64,000 bases of DNA from Mucilaginibacter sp. (GTDB lineage: Bacteria; Bacteroidota; Bacteroidia; Sphingobacteriales; Sphingobacteriaceae): assembly GCF_028288205.1 (NCBI RefSeq), contig NZ_JAQBOD010000031.1, positions 62,001 to 126,000 of the forward strand. The letters are read 5' to 3'. Position 1 is the stretch's first letter; each line of letters starts with the position of its first letter. This document shows, in pieces, positions 25,248 to 32,877 of this stretch. The notes under the pieces are model-generated. The model was not told the origin of the DNA. It saw only the letters and a program-made list of their open reading frames with translations, and searched no databases. The position numbers and the translations under genes were made by a program.

Positions 25248-26078
25248 TTGAAATCTATATATAGCGTACACCCGGAGGATTTTAAATTATACCAAACAGC
25301 GGCTATACGCGAGCGGTTTTTGCTTGATGGAATAGTTAAACCAAACCAGATAAATTGCGTTTATACGCATTATGATCGCATGATTGTTGGAGCGGCAAAC
25401 CCCATTGATAAACAACTGGAACTGGAAAGCTATCCCAATTTAAAAGCCGAGTACTTTTTACAACGCCGCGAGATAGGCATTATTAACGTAGCCGGCAATG
25501 GTGAAGTTATTGCTGACGGACAAGTATACGCTGTAAATAAACTGGATTGCCTTTATATTGGTAAAGGTGTAAAAAGCGTAAAGTTTTCAAGTAAGGATAA
25601 GGCTAATCCGGCGGTATTTTATATGCTGTCATGCCCGGCTCATGCCACTTATCCAACCACTTTATTAACCAATGAAAAAGCAGTTAAGGTAAATGCCGGC
25701 GATGCTTCAACAGCAAACCGTCGTACTATAAATAAATATATACATTCAGAGGGTATACAAAGCTGCCAGCTGGTAATGGGACTTACCATTTTAGCTGAAG
25801 GAAGTGTTTGGAATACCATGCCGGCGCATGTGCATGACAGGCGCATGGAAGCTTATTTTTACTTTGATGTACCTAAGGGGCAACGGGTATTCCATTACAT
25901 GGGCGAGGGGCAGGAAACAAGGCACATACTGGTAGATAATTACGAAGCCGTAGTATCGCCGCCATGGAGCATACACTCGGGTAGTGGCACGGCCAGCTAT
26001 AGTTTTATATGGGGCATGGCCGGCGAGAATCTGGATTATACCGATATGGATGTTTTTGATATTGGGGATATAAGATAA
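25248..26078 (+). CDS. kduI: 4-deoxy-L-threo-5-hexosulose-uronate ketol-isomerase
   Basis: A 276-residue cytoplasmic isomerase that converts 5-keto-4-deoxyuronate to 2,5-diketo-3-deoxygluconate in unsaturated uronate breakdown. The zinc site is intact: AHVHDRRMEAYFYF gives His194, His196 and Glu201, and WSIHSG gives His243. These positions are each two less than in the E. coli enzyme (196, 198, 203, 245), which supports starting at the TTG at 25248 with the family-like N-terminus KSIYSVHPEDFKLY. The frame extends further up to a TTG at 25215, and there is no ATG in this part. GH88 on the divergent operon supplies its substrate. An SDR gene follows after 141 bp. Confidence 0.92.
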   Translation: MKSIYSVHPEDFKLYQTAAIRERFLLDGIVKPNQINCVYTHYDRMIVGAANPIDKQLELESYPNLKAEYFLQRREIGIINVAGNGEVIADGQVYAVNKLDCLYIGKGVKSVKFSSKDKANPAVFYMLSCPAHATYPTTLLTNEKAVKVNAGDASTANRRTINKYIHSEGIQSCQLVMGLTILAEGSVWNTMPAHVHDRRMEAYFYFDVPKGQRVFHYMGEGQETRHILVDNYEAVVSPPWSIHSGSGTASYSFIWGMAGENLDYTDMDVFDIGDIR

Positions 26079-26137
26079 GCCCCCCTCTAAACGGCGAAGC
26101 CTTCATGAACACCTTAAAAATAAATATAAGTGAATAA

Positions 26138-26199
26138 TCTCCCCCGGTAGGGGAGACTTTATAAATGAAAAAAATGAAAGCTCCTTTCTACCGGAAAGG
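26138..26199 (+). repeat. pair of hairpins with complementary loops
   Basis: The first hairpin pairs TCTCCCC (26138-26144) with GGGGAGA (26150-26156), and the second pairs CCTTTC (26183-26188) with GAAAGG (26194-26199). CCGGTAG across the first loop (26144-26150) is the exact reverse complement of CTACCGG across the second (26188-26194). The pair sits between kduI and the SDR gene, the second hairpin ending 20 bp before the GTG start. It looks like two REP-like units in opposite orientation, and could also act as a terminator/attenuator or kissing-loop structure. Confidence 0.6.
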
Positions 26200-26219
26200 G
26201 GTGGGCTAAATAATTAAAA

Positions 26220-27038
26220 GTGGAAAATAAATTTTCGTTAGAAGGAAAAGTGATTGTAGTTACCGGCGGTACCGGTATTTTGGGTAACTCATTTGTAAAT
26301 GGTATTGTTGAGGCAGGCGGCACAGTAGGTATATTAGGAAGAAATAAAGATGTTGCCGAAGAGCGTGCAAATGCTATCAATAAAAACGGGGGCAAAGCTA
26401 TTGCCCTAATTGCCGATGCTTTGGATGAAGACGCGCTTGTAGCGGCAAAAGATAAACTATTAGCTGCCTATGGCAAAATAGATGGCCTGGTAAATGCAGC
26501 CGGCGGTAACATGCCAGAAGGTGTTTTAATGCCTGACCAGGATATTTTTAAAATGAACCTGGCCGGTATGAAGAAAGTAACCGAACTTAATTTATGGGGT
26601 ACAGTTATACCTACCCAAATATTTGGTGAAGCTATTGCTAAAACAAGCGGCAGGGGCAGCATAGTCAATATATCATCCATGAACTCTAAAAGTGCTGTAA
26701 CCCGTGTATTGGGTTATAACATGGGTAAGGCCGCTGTTGATTGCTATAATCAATGGTTCGCGGTCGAGCTGGCTAACCGGTATGGTGATGCTATCAGGAT
26801 GAACGCGTTGGCTCCGGGATTTTTCCTTACCGAGCAAAACCGTAATTTATTGACAAAGCCGGATGGTGGCTATACAGATAGGGGCGAAAAAGTGATAAGA
26901 AATACACCATTTAAACGCTTTGGTAATCCTGATGAACTGATAGGCGCATTGGTATGGTTATTAAGTGATGCATCGGCATTTGTAACCGGATCAATGATCT
27001 GTGTGGATGGCGGTTTTTCTATTTTTAGCGGCGTATAA
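26220..27038 (+). CDS. SDR oxidoreductase, mannonate (UxuB-like) or KduD-like
   Basis: A 272-residue short-chain dehydrogenase. It has the cofactor motif TGGTGILG (family TGxxxGxG), NAAGG (family NNAG), the catalytic Ser in ISSMNSKS, and the YNMGK catalytic Tyr/Lys pair. The C-terminus ends with the usual VTGSMICVDGGFSIF. The long insert reading PEGVLMPDQDIFKMNL and the total length fit SDR-type D-mannonate oxidoreductases (fructuronate to mannonate) better than the roughly 250-residue KduD, but KduD activity would suit its position after kduI. It begins with GTG at 26220 and is followed by the MFS transporter gene. Confidence 0.78.
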   Translation: MENKFSLEGKVIVVTGGTGILGNSFVNGIVEAGGTVGILGRNKDVAEERANAINKNGGKAIALIADALDEDALVAAKDKLLAAYGKIDGLVNAAGGNMPEGVLMPDQDIFKMNLAGMKKVTELNLWGTVIPTQIFGEAIAKTSGRGSIVNISSMNSKSAVTRVLGYNMGKAAVDCYNQWFAVELANRYGDAIRMNALAPGFFLTEQNRNLLTKPDGGYTDRGEKVIRNTPFKRFGNPDELIGALVWLLSDASAFVTGSMICVDGGFSIFSGV

Positions 27039-27104
27039 TAGCTGTTATAAATATAAACTTATATTGTGCCGGCCCTTAAGCCTGCCAATTTTATATATCC
27101 AATT

Positions 27105-28400
27105 ATGAACGAAACCAAAACCGGCAACTACCGATGGGTGGTAGTGGCCCTGCTGTTTTTTGCCACAACCATAAACTATTTGGATAGGCAAATCATTGGG
27201 TTATTAAAACCTACACTAGCGCTTCAGTTTCATTGGACCGAAAAGGATTATAGTCATATTGTAATGGCATTTTCGGCAGCTTATGCGTTAGGGTTGTTAT
27301 TGTTTGGTAATTTTATTGATAAAATTGGTACTAAATTAGGCTATACCATTTCTATTATTATTTGGAGCATTTTCGCAATGCTTCACGCTATTGTCAAAAG
27401 TACGTTTGGTTTTGGTGTTGTAAGGATAGGTTTAGGAATGGGTGAGGCAGGAAATTTTCCTGCCGCCATTAAATCAGTTGCCGAGTGGTTTCCAAAAAGA
27501 GGGCGGTCATTTGCTACCGGTATATTTAATTCGGGTGCTAATATAGGCGCAGTAGTTGCTCCAATCATGGTGCCGTTAATATTGGGTTGGTATGGCTGGC
27601 AAATGGCATTTTTAATTACCGGCGCCATAGGTTTTATATGGTTAATATTTTGGCTGATATTTTACGAGGTGCCGTCAAAGCATAAAAAAATAACCCCTGC
27701 CGAATATGACTATATCCATAGCGACATTGGAGATGCTGAAGAAATTGCAAATGAAGCCAAAAAAGTAAAATGGATCGAGCTTTTTAAAATACGCCAAACC
27801 TGGAGCTTCTTTTTTGGTAAATTTTTAACAGACCCCATCTGGTGGTTCTTCCTATTTTGGCTGCCCCCTTATTTTTCAAGTACATTTAAGCTTGATCTTA
27901 CCAAACCAAGCTTGCCGCTTGTAGTAGTTTACACAACAACAACCTTTGGAAGTATTGGAGGTGGTTACTTATCATCATGGTTAATTAAAAAGGGTTGGCC
28001 AATATTTAAAGCGCGTAAAACATCCATGCTGATATTTGCATTTTGCACTGTGCCCATAGTAACCGCGCAATTTGCAACTAATATTTGGCAGGCAGTAGCG
28101 CTTATTAGTTTGGCGGCAGCTGCACACCAGGCATGGAGCGCTACCATATTTACTACCGCTTCGGATATGTTTCCTAAACGTGCCGTAAGTTCGATAGTAG
28201 GTATAGGCGGCATGGCCGGTTCGGTTGGGAATATTCTTTTCCCGTTATTGGTGGGTTTTGTATTGGATTTTTATAAAAATGCAGGCAACATAACCATAGG
28301 GTATAATATTATTTTCTGCATCTGTGGCTGCGCCTACCTGTTGGCATGGCTAATTATGCATTTCCTCACACCAAAAATGAAACCCGTACAACTGAGCTAA
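27105..28400 (+). CDS. MFS transporter, hexuronate (ExuT-like, anion:cation symporter) family
   Basis: A 431-residue inner-membrane transporter with about twelve hydrophobic helices. TTINYLDRQIIGLLKPTL in the first helix and loop is typical of the ExuT/GudP/DgoT group. RIGLGMGEAGNFPAAIKSVA in helix 4 and WFPKRGRSFATGIFNSGANI are also family signatures. The group takes up hexuronates, hexonates and glucarate with protons. The neighbours kduI, SDR, GH88 and LacI support uptake of free uronic acid. The frame is open from a GTG at 27066, but the ATG at 27105 places the first helix normally. Confidence 0.87.
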   Translation: MNETKTGNYRWVVVALLFFATTINYLDRQIIGLLKPTLALQFHWTEKDYSHIVMAFSAAYALGLLLFGNFIDKIGTKLGYTISIIIWSIFAMLHAIVKSTFGFGVVRIGLGMGEAGNFPAAIKSVAEWFPKRGRSFATGIFNSGANIGAVVAPIMVPLILGWYGWQMAFLITGAIGFIWLIFWLIFYEVPSKHKKITPAEYDYIHSDIGDAEEIANEAKKVKWIELFKIRQTWSFFFGKFLTDPIWWFFLFWLPPYFSSTFKLDLTKPSLPLVVVYTTTTFGSIGGGYLSSWLIKKGWPIFKARKTSMLIFAFCTVPIVTAQFATNIWQAVALISLAAAAHQAWSATIFTTASDMFPKRAVSSIVGIGGMAGSVGNILFPLLVGFVLDFYKNAGNITIGYNIIFCICGCAYLLAWLIMHFLTPKMKPVQLS

Positions 28401-28488
28401 TATCATTAATGTAATTATACCGGAGCTTATCTCATCAAAATTAAAATATGTATTTTAGCAGGAGTTAACTGCATAATACAAATCGTCT

Positions 28489-29520
28489 ATGAATTTTAAA
28501 GCTATTACAATGAATGATATTGCAAAGGCGCTGAATCTTTCAGCATCTACAGTATCAAAGGCATTAAGTAATAGCTATGAGATTAGCGAAAAAACAAAAA
28601 AGCTGGTTCTTGAATACGCGGAGGCAAACAATTATCGCCCTAACCTGATTGCCCAAAGTTTAAAACATGGGCACAGTAATTCCATTGGTATTGTTGTTGC
28701 TAATATAGATAATCACTTTTTTTCGCAAGTAATAAACGGCATCGAATCTATTGCTTACCAGGAAGGCTACAATGTTATTTTTACTCAAACCCATGAATCT
28801 TATGATCTGGAGGTTAAAAATGTAACCCACCTGGCACACCGGTCGGTTGATGGTTTGCTTATATCCTTATCAACAGAAACCCAAAATATTGAGCATTTAC
28901 AAAAGCTACAAGAACAGGGACTGCCTATTGTGTTTTTTGACAGGGTGAGTGATGAGATGGATACGCACAAGGTTATTGTAGATAATTTTAAAGGCGCATA
29001 TGAGGCTACTGTTCATTTAATCAGATCAGGTTATAAAAATATCGCGCACATTACCAGTACAGCCAATACCTATGTTACCCGCGAAAGATTATCAGGTTAC
29101 ACGCAGGCATTAACAGATAATGGTATCGCCATAAATGAGCAACTTATTAAATATTGTGTGCTTGGCGGCAGAGATCAAAACGAAATTAAAGGTATACTGA
29201 ATGAATTGTTAACTAACCCTGTAAAGCCCGATGCAATATTTACCGCATTTGACAGGATAACAACTGTAACCTTAGGTTTGCTGCATCAGCTAAAAATAAA
29301 AATTCCGCAGGATATTGCTCTGCTTGGCTTTACCAATACCGTACTTGCCGATGTTTTAAATCCTTCATTATCTACCGTTTACCAGCCCGGTTTTGAAATG
29401 GGGCAGGAAGCCACTAAAATGCTTATCAGCTTAATTAAAACTAAGCGCCCTGTTACTGATTTTGAAACAATTGTGTTACCTACACAGCTATTTTTAAGGG
29501 ATTCTACCGCAAAAAAATAG
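28489..29520 (+). CDS. LacI/GalR-family transcriptional regulator
   Basis: A 343-residue repressor-type protein. The N-terminal HTH and hinge are complete: ITMNDIAKALNLSASTVSKA, LSNSYEIS and NYRPNLIAQSLKHG. The effector domain follows (SIGIVVANIDNHFFSQVING, VDGLLISLST, VFFDRVSDE, PDAIFTAFDR, and IALLGFTNTVLADVLNPSLS). It is last in the plus-strand run after the transporter (88-bp gap) and probably controls the uronate locus in response to a uronate or its catabolite. Candidate sites are the GCAAACG-bearing ends of the inverted repeat at 25.0-25.2 kb and the palindromes just downstream at 29.56-29.61 kb. Confidence 0.9.
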   Translation: MNFKAITMNDIAKALNLSASTVSKALSNSYEISEKTKKLVLEYAEANNYRPNLIAQSLKHGHSNSIGIVVANIDNHFFSQVINGIESIAYQEGYNVIFTQTHESYDLEVKNVTHLAHRSVDGLLISLSTETQNIEHLQKLQEQGLPIVFFDRVSDEMDTHKVIVDNFKGAYEATVHLIRSGYKNIAHITSTANTYVTRERLSGYTQALTDNGIAINEQLIKYCVLGGRDQNEIKGILNELLTNPVKPDAIFTAFDRITTVTLGLLHQLKIKIPQDIALLGFTNTVLADVLNPSLSTVYQPGFEMGQEATKMLISLIKTKRPVTDFETIVLPTQLFLRDSTAKK

Positions 29521-29556
29521 TATAATCGTTAATATTTAGTTTAATCTATTAATAAT

Positions 29557-29576
29557 CAATAAGTTATTACTTATTG
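29557..29576. promoter_or_regulatory. 20-bp palindrome, terminator or operator after the LacI-type gene
   Basis: CAATAAG (29557-29563) and CTTATTG (29570-29576) flank TTATTA. It lies 37 bp after the lacI-type stop and 164 bp before the next gene, so it could end one transcript or bind a regulator of the next. A second, looser dyad TAACGA/TCGTAA at 29596-29609 has a LacI-like CG-containing form. Confidence 0.35.
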
Positions 29577-29739
29577 GTTGATGGTAATATCCGATAACGA
29601 TTTCGTAAATAAAATCATGTGGAATAGTAAAAAATGAACTAATCCTGATAGTTTTGATAAATAAGATAACCGGCATGGTTATCAGCCAATTTTTATAACC
29701 TTTTATTAATCGTTTAAATAATAGTTAATCAAAATTATT

Positions 29740-30525
29740 ATGAATAGATTTTTTGTTTGCGCGTTAATAATTTTATTAAAAATTACACCGGCTGCACACG
29801 CGCAAATTGTAACGCTTGATTATTACTTTAACCATGAAACTCACAAAACCAAAGATGGTATAAAACGCTTCCATTACTTATGGGACGATGAGCAAAATAC
29901 AGGCTTTTCTAAATGGGGGGCAATGTTTAAAGCAAATGGCCTTATATTGGATACGCTGGATAAAGCACCCACTTTGGCAAACCTGCGTAACAGCAGCGTT
30001 TATATTATTGTTGATCCTGACACTAAAAAGGAAACCGCCAATCCCAATTATATTAAGGCAAATGATGCAGAGCAAATAGCACTTTGGGTAAAAGCAGGCG
30101 GCGTGTTGGTTTTAATGGCGAATGACAGTGCCAATGTAGAATTACCGCATTTTAATACATTGGCCGCAAAGTTCGGCCTTCATTTTAATAACGATTTGCC
30201 AAATCACGTTATTGATGATGATCATTTCAAGGATGGCGAAGCCATGTATGTTGATAACGCGATATTTAAATCAAATCCGAAAATATTTTTGAAAGATGTA
30301 TGCAGCATTAGTTTAAATGATCCGGCAGCAAAAGCCGTTTTCAAATCGGCTGATGGAGCTTCTGTAATAGCCGCGACAGTAAAATATGGCAAGGGGGTAG
30401 TATTTGCCGTTGGCGATCCCTGGTTGTATAATGAATACGTGAACGGACGGTTAACCGCAATCTATCAAAACGATATTGCAGCAAAGGAGCTAACATTATG
30501 GCTTAAAAAACAAACGAAAAAATAA
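29740..30525 (+). CDS. secreted DUF4350-like / amidotransferase-fold protein
   Basis: A 261-residue protein with a signal peptide ending AHAQ near residue 22. The mature part is one alpha/beta domain: VTLDYYFNHETHKTKDGIKR at the start, YIIVDPDTKKE, NDAEQIALWVKAGGVLVLMA with a typical GGVLV strand-loop, NDSANVELPHFNTLAAKFGL, and VKYGKGVVFAVGDPWLYNEY near the end. This is the layout of DUF4350-type, class I glutamine-amidotransferase-like domains that occur beside or fused to unsaturated glycuronyl hydrolases. A catalytic Cys is not evident. It begins the second plus-strand run of the uronate locus, 31 bp before GH92. The function is not established. Confidence 0.6.
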   Translation: MNRFFVCALIILLKITPAAHAQIVTLDYYFNHETHKTKDGIKRFHYLWDDEQNTGFSKWGAMFKANGLILDTLDKAPTLANLRNSSVYIIVDPDTKKETANPNYIKANDAEQIALWVKAGGVLVLMANDSANVELPHFNTLAAKFGLHFNNDLPNHVIDDDHFKDGEAMYVDNAIFKSNPKIFLKDVCSISLNDPAAKAVFKSADGASVIAATVKYGKGVVFAVGDPWLYNEYVNGRLTAIYQNDIAAKELTLWLKKQTKK

Positions 30526-30556
30526 ACTAACTATAACCAATTATAATAAACCAAAC

Positions 30557-32875
30557 ATGAAACTTTTAAAAAAACAAATTGCCTTTAGCATTTTAAGTAT
30601 TTGCATAATGCTATTTATCAATTTAAATATTGTAAATGCGCAAAAAAAGGCAAAGGCAGTTCCAGGTTTAACTTCATTTGTTGACCCAATGATAGGGGCA
30701 GGGGGCCACGGCCATGTGTTTGTTGGTGCAAGTGTGCCTTTTGGCGCTGTGCAGGTTGGCCCGGATAATCATTATAAGGGCTGGGATTGGTGTTCGGGTT
30801 ATAACTATGCCGATAGCCTGATGATAGGCTTTGCCCAAACCCACCTTAGTGGTACAGGCATTGGCGACCTGGCTGATATACTGATCATGCCTTATACCGG
30901 TCGCGTACGGCTGAGCGAAGGTATAAACGTAGTGAAAACGCCCGCAACTGCCAATACGGTAGTAGTAAACGGAACGGCAGGCGTGGAGCAGGTATCTGAT
31001 GATTCCTATTCATCACGCTATTCGCACAAATATGAAAAAGTGAAGCCTGGTTATTATTCAGTAAAACTACTTAATTACGACGTTGATGTGGAACTTACTG
31101 CAACCGAAAGGGTAGCTTTTCACCGCTACCATTTCCCGGCAGGAAAAGAAGGGCATATTATAATTGATTTGAAAACGGGCATTAACTCTAAATCTTTCGA
31201 TTGTAACATTAAACAGTTAGATCCATATACATTAGTGGGCCGCCGCAAATCAAAAGGCTGGGCAAAAGATAGGTGGATATTTTTTGCCATCAAATCATCA
31301 GTGCCGCTCACTAAGTTCAATGTATATAGTGATACCCAATTAATGGACGGTACAGACGGTACAGCTGATGCAATAAAAGGCTTGATTAGCTTTGAAAAGG
31401 CGCCTGCAACAGTGATGTTAAAGGTTGGCATATCGCCTGTTAGCCCGGAGAACGCGTTAGATAATATTAAAGCTGAAATACCCGGCTGGGATTTTGAAAG
31501 TGTAGTAAAACAAGCAAATGCTAAATGGAACAAAGAACTATCAACCCTGAGTGTTGAAACCAGGAGTTTATCTGATAAGCGCATATTCTATACTTCCCTA
31601 TTTCATACGATGATTGACCCGGCTATGTTTAATGACCATAATGGCGACTATCGTGGTACCGATAAAAAAGTATATACCAACGTTCCTTTTACTAACTATT
31701 CCATATTTTCTTTGTGGGACACTTATCGTGCGGCAAATCCTCTTTACATTTTAACGCAACCTAAAAGAACCGGTGATATGATCAACTCCATGCTGGCCAT
31801 TTATGATCAGCAGGGACGCTTGCCTATATGGCACCTGGATGGAAACGAAACAGGCACCATGGTGGGTATAAGCAGCATGCAGGTAGTAGCCGAAGCATAC
31901 CTGAAAGGCATTAAAGGTTTTGACGCGCAAAGAGCATTTGATGATATAAAAAGCACAGCCAATTTAGATCTGTTGGGCTTAAAGTATGTAAAAAACTTTG
32001 AGTTTATCCCTTCATCAGAAAGTCGTTCTGTTGGTAAAGCATTGGAATATTCTATTGGCGACGGAAGTACCGCATTGATGGCAAAAGCGATGGGTAAAAT
32101 GGATGATTATGATTACTTTCTAAAAAGGTCGCAAAACTATAAACTATATTATGATCCATCTGATGGGTTTTTTAAGGGAAGAACCGCGGATGGGAAATTT
32201 CCGGCAAGTTATTCACCTACAAAAGCTTTGAATTATTATGCAGAGGGTAATGGCTGGCAATATCTTTGGCTGGTACCACAGGACGTAAAAGGCCTGATAA
32301 CATTATTAGGCGGCGAAAATGCATTTAATGATAAACTCGACAGTTTATTTGTAACCAAAACGCCCGCATCTGAAGCTGGGAAATTGGCAGACTTAACCGG
32401 TTTAATTGGTCAATACGCCCATGGTAACGAACCAAGTCACCATATCAGTTACCTGTACAGCTTTAGCGGCCAGCAATGGAAAACTGCCGAGAAAGCCCGT
32501 TATATCATGAAGAATTTTTATCCCAATAATCCGGATGGAATTATTGGGAACGAGGATTGCGGTCAAATGTCTGCATGGTATGTGTTTTCATCAATGGGGC
32601 TTTACCCCGTGTTCCCGGCATCAGGCGAATATGTTATTGGCAGCCCGGTGGTTAACAAAGCAACTATTCAGACTACCTCCGGTAAGCCATTTACTGTACA
32701 GGCAGTAAATAACAGCGATAAAAACATTTATATTCAAAGCATTACCCTTAACGGTAAGAATTATAAAAACGGCTATATCACCCATAAACAAATGATGCAG
32801 GGTGGTACAATGATTATGACGATGGGTAGTAAGCCTAATTATAATTTTGGAACGTCGGCTGCTAATCGTCCATAA
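30557..32875 (+). CDS. glycoside hydrolase family 92 alpha-mannosidase
   Basis: A 772-residue secreted enzyme with signal peptide ending VNAQ near 29. GH92 signatures are complete: FVDPMIGAGGHGHVFVGASV near the start, VGPDNHYKGWDWCSGYNY, FSLWDTYRAANPLY, WHLDGNETGTMVG, GNEPSHHISYLYSF, and GNEDCGQMSAWYVFSSMGLY with the conserved Glu/Asp. These are calcium-dependent exo-alpha-mannosidases, most often acting on alpha-1,2 links. It lies between the DUF4350-like gene (31-bp gap) and the lyase/beta-helix gene (2-bp gap), so the three are one transcript. Mannose in the target glycan is implied. Confidence 0.93.
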   Translation: MKLLKKQIAFSILSICIMLFINLNIVNAQKKAKAVPGLTSFVDPMIGAGGHGHVFVGASVPFGAVQVGPDNHYKGWDWCSGYNYADSLMIGFAQTHLSGTGIGDLADILIMPYTGRVRLSEGINVVKTPATANTVVVNGTAGVEQVSDDSYSSRYSHKYEKVKPGYYSVKLLNYDVDVELTATERVAFHRYHFPAGKEGHIIIDLKTGINSKSFDCNIKQLDPYTLVGRRKSKGWAKDRWIFFAIKSSVPLTKFNVYSDTQLMDGTDGTADAIKGLISFEKAPATVMLKVGISPVSPENALDNIKAEIPGWDFESVVKQANAKWNKELSTLSVETRSLSDKRIFYTSLFHTMIDPAMFNDHNGDYRGTDKKVYTNVPFTNYSIFSLWDTYRAANPLYILTQPKRTGDMINSMLAIYDQQGRLPIWHLDGNETGTMVGISSMQVVAEAYLKGIKGFDAQRAFDDIKSTANLDLLGLKYVKNFEFIPSSESRSVGKALEYSIGDGSTALMAKAMGKMDDYDYFLKRSQNYKLYYDPSDGFFKGRTADGKFPASYSPTKALNYYAEGNGWQYLWLVPQDVKGLITLLGGENAFNDKLDSLFVTKTPASEAGKLADLTGLIGQYAHGNEPSHHISYLYSFSGQQWKTAEKARYIMKNFYPNNPDGIIGNEDCGQMSAWYVFSSMGLYPVFPASGEYVIGSPVVNKATIQTTSGKPFTVQAVNNSDKNIYIQSITLNGKNYKNGYITHKQMMQGGTMIMTMGSKPNYNFGTSAANRP

Positions 32876-32877
32876 TT

